Source: Nocardioides cavernae (lineage in GTDB: Bacteria > Actinomycetota > Actinomycetes > Propionibacteriales > Nocardioidaceae). From it: a stretch of 64,000 bases of DNA. Each line of letters starts with the position of its first letter. Position 1 is the stretch's first letter. The stretch lies in contig NZ_JAFBCA010000001.1 of NCBI RefSeq assembly GCF_016907475.1, positions 3,782,001 through 3,846,000 of the forward strand, given 5' to 3'. Under the pieces are notes generated by a model that did not search any database, was not told the DNA's origin, and worked only from the letters and a program-made list of their open reading frames with translations. This document shows positions 34,937 to 42,292 of this stretch, in pieces. The translations under genes and the position numbers were made by a program.

Positions 34937-35269
34937 ATGACCGAGAACAGCGAGTCCCAGACCGACAACACGGAGTCGACCGACACGCCCAAGGCGGGCA
35001 GCGGCACCAGCCCTGCCGACTCCGACCACTCCGGCGGCACCACCTCGCCCGACGGCGCGACCCTGGGCGGCATCTCCGACGACCAGCTGCCCGACGACCT
35101 GCAGCCCGGCGAGGACAACCCGCTGGCCGAGCCCCTCGACCCCGACGACGAGGACACCAAGAGCCGCGAGGAGCTCGAGATGGACGCCACCCAGGAGGAC
35201 CTGGGCAACGACGACGGCGCGAGCCAGGCGCCGACCCAGTCGGACGACTCCGACGCCGCCGGGGGCTGA
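34937..35269 (+). CDS. Acidic intrinsically disordered protein
   Basis: A 110-residue protein made almost only of Asp, Glu, Ser, Thr, Gly and Pro, with no cysteine, aromatic residues or predicted strands. Segments such as ISDDQLPDDLQPGEDNPLAE and TKSREELEMDATQEDLGNDD could form short helices. It is strongly acidic and should be disordered and soluble. No family recognised. ATG at 34937 follows within a GC-rich spacer; a hairpin lies just after the stop. It may be a chaperone-like or stress-protective protein, but nothing in the sequence proves this. Confidence 0.6.
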   Translation: MTENSESQTDNTESTDTPKAGSGTSPADSDHSGGTTSPDGATLGGISDDQLPDDLQPGEDNPLAEPLDPDDEDTKSREELEMDATQEDLGNDDGASQAPTQSDDSDAAGG

Positions 35270-35273
35270 GTCC

Positions 35274-35293
35274 CCGGCACGTCCTCGTGCCGG
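35274..35293 (+). terminator. Stem-loop after the acidic protein gene
   Basis: CCGGCACG pairs with CGTGCCGG around TCCT, five bases after the stop at 35269. A likely terminator without a T tract, or an RNA-stabilising hairpin. Confidence 0.55.
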
Positions 35294-35356
35294 TGTGATC
35301 CGCGACGCACGGCGTGCCACCCGGCCGGCGGGCCGGCGGGCCCCTACCGTGGAGCA

Positions 35357-36205
35357 GTGCCTCAGGATCGCTACGGAACCGACGTCCTCTCCGGCGACTG
35401 GCGTGTCCCCAAGAACGGCCGCGCCACCGAGGTGCCGACCGAGATCGGGATGGTCGTCGAGGAGGTCACCACCGACTGGTGCGGTGAGGTCGTCGCCGTC
35501 GACCGTGACATCGACACGCTCACGCTGGAGGACCGGCGCGGCAAGCGGCGCACCTTCCCGCTCGGCCCCGGCTTCCTGCTCGAGGGCAGGCCGGTGATCC
35601 TCACCCGGCCCGTGCGAACGGGTGCACCCGCAGTCCCCACGCGTACGGCGTCCGGCTCCGTGGCGGTGCCCAACGCGCGCGCCCGCGTCGCGCGCGCCAG
35701 CCGCATCTTCGTCGAGGGCCGGCACGACGCCGAGCTCGTCGAGAAGGTCTGGGGCGACGACCTGCGGATCGAGGGCGTCGTCGTCGAGTACCTCGGCGGC
35801 GTCGACGACCTCGCCGAGCACCTGCGCGACTTCAAGCCGGGCCAGCAGCGCCGCGTCGGCGTCCTGGTCGACCACCTGGTCGCCGGGTCCAAGGAGGCGC
35901 GCATCGCGCAGGGCATCGCCCGCTCCCCCATCGGCAAGCACGTCCTGGTCGTCGGCCACCCGTTCATCGACATCTGGCAGGCGGTCAAGCCCGACCGGCT
36001 CGGCATCCACGCGTGGCCGTCCGTCCCCCGCGGGATCGACTGGAAGACCGGCACCTGCCAGCAGCTCGGCTGGCCGCACCGCGACCAGGCCGACATCGCG
36101 CGCGCCTGGAAGCACATCCTCGGACGGGTGAGCTCCTTCGCCGACCTCGAGCCCGCCCTCCTCGGCCGGGTCGAGGAGCTGATCGACTTCACGACCCAGC
36201 CCTGA
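35357..36205 (+). CDS. DUF3097 family protein
   Basis: A 282-residue actinobacterial protein of the DUF3097 type, usually next to hemW as here. The N-terminal half carries an OB-like or small beta domain (WCGEVVAVDRDIDTLTLEDR). The second part resembles a TOPRIM fold: ASRIFVEGRHDAELVEKVWG supplies the conserved Glu, and RRVGVLVDHLVAGSKEARIA a DxL/DxD-like motif. Near the C-terminus are IDWKTGTCQQLGW and IARAWKHILGRV. The TOPRIM likeness is my reading and suggests nucleic-acid work; no activity is known to me. GTG at 35357 starts MPQDRYGTDVLSGDWRVPK. Confidence 0.8.
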   Translation: MPQDRYGTDVLSGDWRVPKNGRATEVPTEIGMVVEEVTTDWCGEVVAVDRDIDTLTLEDRRGKRRTFPLGPGFLLEGRPVILTRPVRTGAPAVPTRTASGSVAVPNARARVARASRIFVEGRHDAELVEKVWGDDLRIEGVVVEYLGGVDDLAEHLRDFKPGQQRRVGVLVDHLVAGSKEARIAQGIARSPIGKHVLVVGHPFIDIWQAVKPDRLGIHAWPSVPRGIDWKTGTCQQLGWPHRDQADIARAWKHILGRVSSFADLEPALLGRVEELIDFTTQP

Positions 36206-36350
36206 GCGGAGCGAAGGGCTGACGAGGTCAGGAGATCGAGTAGGGCTCGGCCGGCCATGAGCGGAGCGAAGGGCCGGCGACCCGTATCGGGATCCGCGTG
36301 GTTGATGGGTCTCGATACGCCCGCTCGTTCCTCGCGGGCTACTCGACCAC
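36203..36350. repeat. Cluster of short GC-rich repeats
   Basis: Two 17-bp direct copies of TGAGCGGAGCGAAGGGC (36203-36219 and 36258-36274; the first includes the DUF3097 stop codon). They are followed by an imperfect palindrome at 36312-36346: TCGA, GCCCGC, a nine-base loop, GCGGGC, TCGA. The sequence GTCTCGATACG...CTACTCGACCACC is of the REP-like type often scattered between genes in Nocardioides and relatives. It lies between convergent DUF3097 and hemW. Confidence 0.7.
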
Positions 36351-36358
36351 CGAGGGGG

Positions 36359-37576
36359 CTAGTCCACCAGGTCGCGCACGATGGCGTCGGCGAGGAGCCG
36401 GCCGCGCTGGGTGAGCACGAGGCGCTCGGTGGCGAGCTCGACGAGTCCGTCGGCCACGAGGCGGGCGACGTGGGAGCGGCCGGTGGCCTCGAGGGCGGTG
36501 ACCGGGAGCCCCTCGACGAGCCGGATCTCCAGCAGGATCCGCTCGACCCGCTGGTCGTGGTAGCCGAGGACCTCTCGCGCGAGGGCGGGTGAGACGCCGC
36601 TGGCGAGCCGCTGGGCGTACGCCGCCGGGTGCTTGACGTTCCACCAGCGCACCCCGCCGACGTGGGAGTGCGCACCGGGGCCGACGCCCCACCAGTGCCC
36701 GCCGGTCCAGTAGAGGAGGTTGTGGCGGCACCAGTGGTCGGGCGACGTGGCCCAGTTGGACACCTCGTACCAGCTCATCCCAGCGGCGGAGAGCTTCTCG
36801 TCGACGAGGTGGTACTTGTCGGCCAGGTCGTCCTCGTCGGGCATCGGCAGCTCGCCGCGCTTGACCTGGCGGCCCATCGCGGTGCCGTCCTCGACGATGA
36901 GGGAATAGGCCGAGATGTGGTCGGGGCGACAGCTCAGGGCGACGTCGACCGAGGTCTCCCAGTCGGCCAGCGACTCCCCCGGCGTGCCGTAGATGAGGTC
37001 GAGGCTGACGTCGTCGAAGCCGGCCTGCCGTGCCCAGTCGACGACCGCGGGTACGCGCATCGGGTCGTGGGTCCGGTCGAGCGTGCGCAGCACGTGGTCG
37101 ACCGCGGACTGCATGCCGAAGCTGATCCGGTTGAAGCCGGCGGTGCGCAGCTCCTCGAGGTCCCAGGCGGCGACGCTGTCGGGATTGGCCTCGGTCGTGA
37201 TCTCGACGTCGTCGACGAGGCCGAACTCCGCCGCGGCGCTGGCCACGATGGCCCCGAGGTCCGCGGGCTTGAGCAGGGTGGGGGTGCCACCGCCGAAGAA
37301 GATCGTCTCGATGGGGACGTCGCGGTGGCCGAGCACCTGGCGCGCGAAGCGGATCTCGCGGATGGCCGCCTCGGCGTACGACGACCGGCTGGCGCCGACC
37401 TCGTCGCCGAGCTCCTGGGCTGTGTAGGTGTTGAAGTCGCAGTAGCCGCACCGCACCGAGCAGAACGGCACGTGGATGTAGAGGCCGAAGGGCTTGCTGC
37501 CGAACTGGGCCCACGCCTCGTCGGGGAGCAGGCCGTCCTCGGGGGCGACGTCACCGTCGGGCTGGGCGGGGGACAC
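36359..37576 (-). CDS. hemW: Radical SAM heme chaperone HemW
   Basis: A 405-residue radical SAM protein (coproporphyrinogen oxidase-like) that binds heme and delivers it to respiratory proteins. The iron-sulfur motif is Cys39, Cys43, Cys46 in HVPFCSVRCGYCDFNTY. Further landmarks are FFGGGTPTLL, ITTEANPDSV, RISFGMQSA, DLIYGTPGES and WYEVSNWA. The start is taken as GTG at 37576; the frame stays open far upstream but that part overlaps a hairpin and the acyl-CoA synthetase end. It belongs to the lepA-hemW-hrcA series typical of actinobacteria. Confidence 0.93.
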   Translation of the reverse strand: MSPAQPDGDVAPEDGLLPDEAWAQFGSKPFGLYIHVPFCSVRCGYCDFNTYTAQELGDEVGASRSSYAEAAIREIRFARQVLGHRDVPIETIFFGGGTPTLLKPADLGAIVASAAAEFGLVDDVEITTEANPDSVAAWDLEELRTAGFNRISFGMQSAVDHVLRTLDRTHDPMRVPAVVDWARQAGFDDVSLDLIYGTPGESLADWETSVDVALSCRPDHISAYSLIVEDGTAMGRQVKRGELPMPDEDDLADKYHLVDEKLSAAGMSWYEVSNWATSPDHWCRHNLLYWTGGHWWGVGPGAHSHVGGVRWWNVKHPAAYAQRLASGVSPALAREVLGYHDQRVERILLEIRLVEGLPVTALEATGRSHVARLVADGLVELATERLVLTQRGRLLADAIVRDLVD

Positions 37577-37606
37577 GCCGGTATCCAACCACGTGCCACA
37601 CGTGCG

Positions 37607-37638
37607 AACGGGTGCCGGTGGTCTCCCACCGGCACCCG
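37607..37638 (-). terminator. Hairpin terminator after the acyl-CoA synthetase gene
   Basis: A perfect 14-bp stem, ACGGGTGCCGGTGG with its complement, around TCTC. It lies 16 bases after the stop of the minus-strand synthetase gene and 31 bases before the hemW start, separating the two. Confidence 0.75.
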
Positions 37639-37653
37639 TCCGTCGCCTCGGTC

Positions 37654-39474
37654 CTAGGCGTACATCTGCTCGATGAGCGCCTGGTTGTTCTCCTGCACCA
37701 CGTTGCGCTTGACCTTCATCGACGGGGTCAGCTCGCCCGACTCGACCGTCAGGTCGTGGTCGAGGAGCTTCCACTTCTTGATGGTCTCCCAGCGGTTGAG
37801 GTGGCTGTTGAGCTCGTCGACGTAGCCGCCGACCATCTTCTGCACCTCGTCGGACTGCACGATCTCGGTGTAGGACTTGCCGCCCATGCCGTTCTCCTCG
37901 GCCCAGCCCGCCATCGCGTCGGGGTCGAGGGTGATGAGCGCGGTGCAGTAGTTGCGCTCGTCGCCGAAGACCATGAACTGGCTGGCGTAGGGGCACACGG
38001 CCTTGAACTTCGACTCGATCGCCGGCGGGGCGATGTACTTGCCGCCGGAGGTCTTGAAGAGCTCCTTGATGCGGCCCGTGATGACCAGGTGGCCGTCCTC
38101 GTCGACGGCGCCCTTGTCGCCGGTGTGCAGCCAGCCGTCGGAGGTCAGCGTCTTGGCCGTCTCCTCGGGAAGGTTGTGGTAGCCGTCCATCACGCCGGGA
38201 CCCTTGATCATGATCTCGTCGTTGTCGCCGAGCTTGACCTCGCTGCCGGGGAAGACCGGGCCCACGGTGCCGAACTTGTTGCGGTCGGGGTGGTTGACGA
38301 ACGAGCCCGCCGAGGTCTCGGTGAGGCCGTAGCCCTCGAGGATCGTGATGCCGGCGACGCCGAACCACTCCGCGATGTCGCGGTTGAGCGCCGCGGCACC
38401 GGAGATGAAGAAGCGGACGTTTCCACCGAAGCGGTCACGGATCTTGGAGAAGACGAGCTTGTCGAACAGCCCGTGCTGCACCTTGAGGCCGATCGGCACC
38501 GACTTGCCCTCGCGCTTGCGGCGCTCGACCTCGAGGCCGACGTCGAAGGCCTTCTTGAAGATCTTCTCCTTGGCGCCGCCCTCGGCGGCCTGCATGGTGA
38601 CGATGCGGCCGTGGGCCTTCTCGAAGATGCGCGGAGCGGCACCCATGAACGTCGGCTTCACCACGCCCAGGTTGTCGACGATCTTCTCGACGCGACCGTC
38701 GATCGCCGCGGCGAAGCCGCACGCCATCTGGGTGGACATCAGCACCTTGCCGAAGGAGTGGGCCATCGGCAGCCAGCGGAACTCGAGGTCGTCGGGGCCG
38801 AGGATGCCCTGCGCGCGGATCGCCTCGCCCTCGTAGACCCACGAGGAGTGGCGCAGCCGCACGCCCTTGGGGCGGCCGGTGGTGCCGGAGGTGTAGATGA
38901 GGGTGGCCAGCTGGTCGGGACGGATCGCCTGCGACGTCGTACGCACCACGTCGGGCTGCTCGGCGAGCTTCTCCGCGCCCAGCGCGGCGAGGTCCTCCAG
39001 GGAGATGACCCAGTCGCCGTCCGACGCGCCCTCGAAGGTGATGACCTTCGTGACGTGGGGCAGCTCGGAGCGGTGCGCGGTGAGCTTGGCGACCTGCTCG
39101 TCGTCCTCGGCGAAGACGACGCGGCTCTCGGAGTCACCCAGGATGTAGACGGTGTCCTCGGCGTTGGTGCTCGGGTAGACCGTGGTGGTGGCACCGGCGG
39201 CGCACATCACCGCGAGGTCCGCGAGGATCCACTCGTAGCGCGTGCCGGACGCGATGCCGACGCGCTGCTCGGGCTCGACGCCCAGCGCGATCAGGCCTGC
39301 GGCGAGCGCCTCGACCTTGTCGCCGGCCTGCTTCCAGGTGACGGACTCCCACGCCTCGCCACGGGGAAAACGGAAGGCCTCGGCGTCGGGGGTCGCGCTG
39401 ACGCGGTCGAAGAACTGGACAGCGACGTTGGGCGGCATGGTGTCGAGGAAGGCCGTGTCGATGGTGGTCGGCAT
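37654..39474 (-). CDS. Long-chain fatty acid-CoA ligase (AMP-forming)
   Basis: A 606-residue acyl-CoA synthetase of the FadD15-like type that activates fatty acids with ATP and CoA. Adenylate-forming motifs: LIYTSGTTGRPKGVRL (P-loop, near residue 180), ILEGYGLTETSAGS, the GWLHTGDKGAVDEDGHLVI region and TGRIKELFKTSGGKYIAPP. The linker motif is intact, so it is probably active. Start at 39474. A 14-bp palindrome at 39558-39571 lies close to its -10-like TAGGTT and may bind a TetR-type fatty acid regulator. Located between hemW and a serine hydrolase. Confidence 0.93.
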   Translation of the reverse strand: MPTTIDTAFLDTMPPNVAVQFFDRVSATPDAEAFRFPRGEAWESVTWKQAGDKVEALAAGLIALGVEPEQRVGIASGTRYEWILADLAVMCAAGATTTVYPSTNAEDTVYILGDSESRVVFAEDDEQVAKLTAHRSELPHVTKVITFEGASDGDWVISLEDLAALGAEKLAEQPDVVRTTSQAIRPDQLATLIYTSGTTGRPKGVRLRHSSWVYEGEAIRAQGILGPDDLEFRWLPMAHSFGKVLMSTQMACGFAAAIDGRVEKIVDNLGVVKPTFMGAAPRIFEKAHGRIVTMQAAEGGAKEKIFKKAFDVGLEVERRKREGKSVPIGLKVQHGLFDKLVFSKIRDRFGGNVRFFISGAAALNRDIAEWFGVAGITILEGYGLTETSAGSFVNHPDRNKFGTVGPVFPGSEVKLGDNDEIMIKGPGVMDGYHNLPEETAKTLTSDGWLHTGDKGAVDEDGHLVITGRIKELFKTSGGKYIAPPAIESKFKAVCPYASQFMVFGDERNYCTALITLDPDAMAGWAEENGMGGKSYTEIVQSDEVQKMVGGYVDELNSHLNRWETIKKWKLLDHDLTVESGELTPSMKVKRNVVQENNQALIEQMYA

Positions 39475-39557
39475 CTGTTACCTACTCATTCGTCGGAGCG
39501 TGGCGCGGCAGCACCACACAGCGGGGCTTGCTGCTGACTTGGCTGTAACCTAGATCA

Positions 39558-39571
39558 CTGGGTTTACCCAG
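39558..39571 (-). promoter_or_regulatory. Palindrome at the acyl-CoA synthetase promoter
   Basis: CTGGGT-TT-ACCCAG, about 85 bases upstream of the synthetase start. On the minus strand TAGGTT (39547-39552) follows it after five bases and may be the -10, so a bound repressor would cover the core promoter. Candidate operator only. Confidence 0.5.
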
Positions 39572-39623
39572 CGGTAGCAAACGCGGCGAAAGTCCCGTCA
39601 GGCGAGCGACTTTCCGACTTTGG

Positions 39624-40727
39624 TCAGTGGCGCGTGGCGGCGTCGACGAGCTCCGGCACGATCTCGAACACCGGGTCCAGGAGGTCGGGGCTCGCCTGGA
39701 TCGCGACGACCACGCCCGCCTCGGGGAGGACCACCAGGCGACTCGCGATGGAGACGTCGCCGCCGCCGTGACCGAGGGCTGGCACGCCGAGGTCGCCGTC
39801 ACCGGACATGTCGATGGTCCCGAGGCCGTACCACTCACCCTTGAAGTCAGCCATCTCACGGACCATCGCCTCGGAGACCACGTGGCCGCCGTACAGCTCG
39901 TACCCCCACCGCGCGAGCGTCGCGGCATCGACCTCGACCTCATCGCCGTCCCCGGCCAGGGCGTTCCTGAGGGGGAATCGAAAACCCTTCAGGGCGGGGT
40001 CGCTCAGCACGCCTGCGAGGACCGCCTCGGCGAACGGCTGCCCCGTGAGGTGCTCGACGATCGCCGCGAGGATCACGAAGTAGACGTTGGTGTACTGCGT
40101 CGTCTCCCCAGCGGCCGAGTGCGGGGCGGGCAGACCGGACAGCAACCGCTTCACGCTGACGCCCTTGCCCTGCAGCTCCCAGTACCTGTCCGGCTCTCCG
40201 AAGCCGCCGCGCATCCCCAGCAGGTCCCGGACGCTGGCGTCGTTGAGGTCGAAGGACGCGAGAGCGGGCGGAAGATGGTCGGTCGCCGGGTCGTCCAGAC
40301 CGAGCTCGCCCTCGTCCACCAGGCGCAGGATGGCGGCAGTGGTGATGGTCTTCCCGATGCTCGCTGTCATCTGTCGGGACGTCGGGGTGAACACCTGTCC
40401 GTGCGCCCCGCGGCCGACGGCGCCCGACCAGCTCCCCTCTCCCGTCACGATCACCGAGGCGGTGGCGCCCCGGATCTCCGGCCTGACGAGGACGCCGTGG
40501 CGGAGGGCTGCCTGCAGGGCGCGAGCCGTCGACCGGGGCAGGCCTCCCGACGGGAAGGGCGGGAAGTCGCCCACCATGTCACGGACCGGGCTGGACGACG
40601 GCGTCGCCGACGCGCTGACGCTGGGGTCGGCGCCAGCCGGTTCCGGCGGGCTCTCGGCCGCGGTCGAGCAGCCGGTCGCCAGGACCAGCACGGTCGCCAC
40701 CAGGTGTCGTGCGCGCGTGATGACCAT
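39624..40727 (-). CDS. Serine hydrolase lipoprotein (beta-lactamase class C/DD-peptidase family)
   Basis: A 367-residue lipoprotein (lipobox LATGC, Cys20) of the class C beta-lactamase/D-alanyl-D-alanine carboxypeptidase fold. The active-site set is Ser123 and Lys126 in TASIGKTITT (SxxK), Tyr212-Thr-Asn214 (YxN) and His321-Gly-Gly in ALGHGGGDV. It likely acts on peptidoglycan or esters outside the membrane. No resistance role can be claimed. Its neighbours, an aminoglycoside-kinase-like gene and the acyl-CoA synthetase, do not point to a joint pathway. Confidence 0.88.
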   Translation of the reverse strand: MVITRARHLVATVLVLATGCSTAAESPPEPAGADPSVSASATPSSSPVRDMVGDFPPFPSGGLPRSTARALQAALRHGVLVRPEIRGATASVIVTGEGSWSGAVGRGAHGQVFTPTSRQMTASIGKTITTAAILRLVDEGELGLDDPATDHLPPALASFDLNDASVRDLLGMRGGFGEPDRYWELQGKGVSVKRLLSGLPAPHSAAGETTQYTNVYFVILAAIVEHLTGQPFAEAVLAGVLSDPALKGFRFPLRNALAGDGDEVEVDAATLARWGYELYGGHVVSEAMVREMADFKGEWYGLGTIDMSGDGDLGVPALGHGGGDVSIASRLVVLPEAGVVVAIQASPDLLDPVFEIVPELVDAATRH

Positions 40728-40799
40728 CTCCCTGTGCAGGAGGGACGAGCCCGAGCGGCCCTCACTGCTTCAACGCCGAGAGGACGTCATCCGGTTCGC

Positions 40800-41732
40800 T
40801 CAGTCCTGCACGGCCTTGGTGACGGCGATGCAGCGCGTGATCCAGTCCTGCTCCTCCGACGACAGGCGACGACCGGCGCGCTGCGCGTCCTGCACCGCCC
40901 AGCCCGCGTTGAGCACCATCCGCACGACCACCCAGTCGCGCGCGCGGTCCTCGTCGAGGCCGGCCGTGTCGACCAGCGCGTGGAAGCGCCGGCGCAGGCC
41001 GTCGCGCACCGACCCGACCGCTCCCGGGCCGCTGAGCTCGTCCATCCGGTTCCAGAGCATCGGCGCCGGCTCGTAGTGCGGGTCGCCGGCCATCGGCTTG
41101 GGGTCGATGGCAAGCCACTCCCCCGCGTCGTCGGCCAGCACGTTGGCGTAGTGGAGGTCGCCGTGCACGACGACGCTCGCCACCTCGTCGGCGACCAGGT
41201 CGGCGCCGAGCGACAGGGCCTGCTCGACGTAGCGGCGCGGGACGGGGAGGTCGCGGCCCAGCTCGCCGAGCTCCCGCAGCCACCGCTCGACGTACGACGA
41301 GACGCCGGCCAGCTGCGGCATCGCCGGGATGTGGAGCCGGCCGTAGAGCTCGCCGACCACCTCGCAGGCCTCGACGTCCCAGGAGTCACCGAGGTCCGGC
41401 CCGGGCAGCCAGTCCAGCAGCAGCGCGCGTCGCCGCGGGTCGGCCCGCTGGAGTCGTACGGCGCCCCGGCCGCCCCAGTGCTGCAGGGCGAGGCCCTCGT
41501 GGAGCGACTCGTCGTCGCCGTCGAAGCCGACCTTCAGCGCACCGGTCGTGCCGTCGGCGTCCACCACCGGCAGCACCAGCGAGCAGAAGCCGTGCAGCGA
41601 CGTGCCGGTCGGACGCAGCCGCCAGTCGTCGAGCAGCTCGGCCGCGAGCCGCGGCAGCCGGTCGAGCCAGCTCCCCCAGTCGTCACCGAGCGCCCGCTGC
41701 GCGAGCAGCCCCGCAGGGATGGTGAGCGGCAT
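40800..41732 (-). CDS. APH(6)/hydroxyurea-type phosphotransferase family protein
   Basis: A 310-residue kinase-fold protein of the aminoglycoside/hydroxyurea phosphotransferase family. The catalytic loop VVVHGDLHYANVL (HGDxHxxN) and the metal loop WLAIDPKPMAGDPHYEPA are clear. The N-terminal ATP site is marked by GALKVGFDGDDES (Lys). Members include streptomycin 6-kinases but most chromosomal homologs have unknown substrates, so resistance should not be assumed. ATG at 41732 was chosen; an upstream in-frame ATG at 41753 overlaps a repeat. Its 5' side abuts the repeat cluster. Confidence 0.82.
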   Translation of the reverse strand: MPLTIPAGLLAQRALGDDWGSWLDRLPRLAAELLDDWRLRPTGTSLHGFCSLVLPVVDADGTTGALKVGFDGDDESLHEGLALQHWGGRGAVRLQRADPRRRALLLDWLPGPDLGDSWDVEACEVVGELYGRLHIPAMPQLAGVSSYVERWLRELGELGRDLPVPRRYVEQALSLGADLVADEVASVVVHGDLHYANVLADDAGEWLAIDPKPMAGDPHYEPAPMLWNRMDELSGPGAVGSVRDGLRRRFHALVDTAGLDEDRARDWVVVRMVLNAGWAVQDAQRAGRRLSSEEQDWITRCIAVTKAVQD

Positions 41733-41756
41733 GCCCGCGAGCCTAGGCTGCATTGC

Positions 41757-41840
41757 ATGAGCGAGCGCAGCGAGCTCATCATCCTGTACAGCGCGACATG
41801 TGCCTCATGCGCGCACGGAGCGAAGCGAGTACGTGCATGA
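41757..41840. repeat. Palindromic GC-rich repeat cluster
   Basis: One stem has arms ATGAGC and GCTCAT (41757-41779) around GAGCGCAGCGA. A second imperfect stem (41805-41840) has TCATG and GCACG pairing with CGTGC and ATGA around GAGCGAAGCGA. GAGCGnAGCGAG-type repeats of this sort are scattered in many actinobacterial genomes. The ATG at 41837, start of the next gene, is the right end of the second stem. Confidence 0.65.
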
Positions 41841-42289
41841 GCATTCGGCAGCAGCCGTGGTCGGACGAGGCCGTCCGGCACGGCCGGATCCTGGTCCTCA
41901 GCGACAACCCGATCTCGCGGTCGATCGCCGCCATCGCGTCCACGGCCGGGCGCACGGTGGTCGTCGAGTCGGTGGACGACGGCGGGCCCGGGCTCGACCC
42001 GGGGCCCGGTGACGCCGTGGTCCTGTGCGACCACGACGCTCCCGACGCGCCCGCCGTGCTGCGTGCCGCTCTGGCCTCGGACGCGTCGTACGTCGCGATG
42101 ATGGCCAGTCGGGGCCGTGCGGCCGGGCTCCTCGACGAGCTCGCCGCGGAGGGGGTCGACGTGTCGACGCTGCACGTGCCGGCGGGGCACGACCTGGGCG
42201 GCAAGGGACCGGGCGAGATCGCCCTGTCGGTGGTGGCCGAGATCGTCGCCGAGTCCTACGGCCGGGCCGGCGGCCCGATGCGCGGCTGA
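41837..42289 (+). CDS. XdhC-like Rossmann-domain protein
   Basis: A 150-residue protein corresponding to the C-terminal NAD(P)-binding domain of XdhC/CoxI proteins, here alone. Landmarks are SDASYVAMMASRGRAAGLLDEL (the YVGxxGSRxR-like XdhC motif), LHVPAGHDLGGKGPGEIALS and VVAEIVAE. XdhC proteins load sulfurated molybdenum cofactor on xanthine dehydrogenase-type enzymes, but none is encoded nearby and the N-terminal XdhC domain is absent. ATG at 41837 lies in a repeat. The next gene starts four bases after its stop. Confidence 0.75.
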   Translation: MSIRQQPWSDEAVRHGRILVLSDNPISRSIAAIASTAGRTVVVESVDDGGPGLDPGPGDAVVLCDHDAPDAPAVLRAALASDASYVAMMASRGRAAGLLDELAAEGVDVSTLHVPAGHDLGGKGPGEIALSVVAEIVAESYGRAGGPMRG

Positions 42290-42292
42290 GCG

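Noticed and set aside
37577..38368. N-terminal extension of hemW
   Set aside because: The frame is open but antisense-free reading runs through a terminator and the acyl-CoA synthetase gene in another frame; HemW homologs start near the chosen GTG.
39588..39614. Terminator after the serine hydrolase gene
   Set aside because: GAAAGTC/GACTTTC arms are short and no T run follows on the minus strand.
40800..41732. Antibiotic resistance gene call for the APH(6)-like kinase
   Set aside because: The fold and motifs are right, but most chromosomal homologs have unknown substrates and there is no mobile context.
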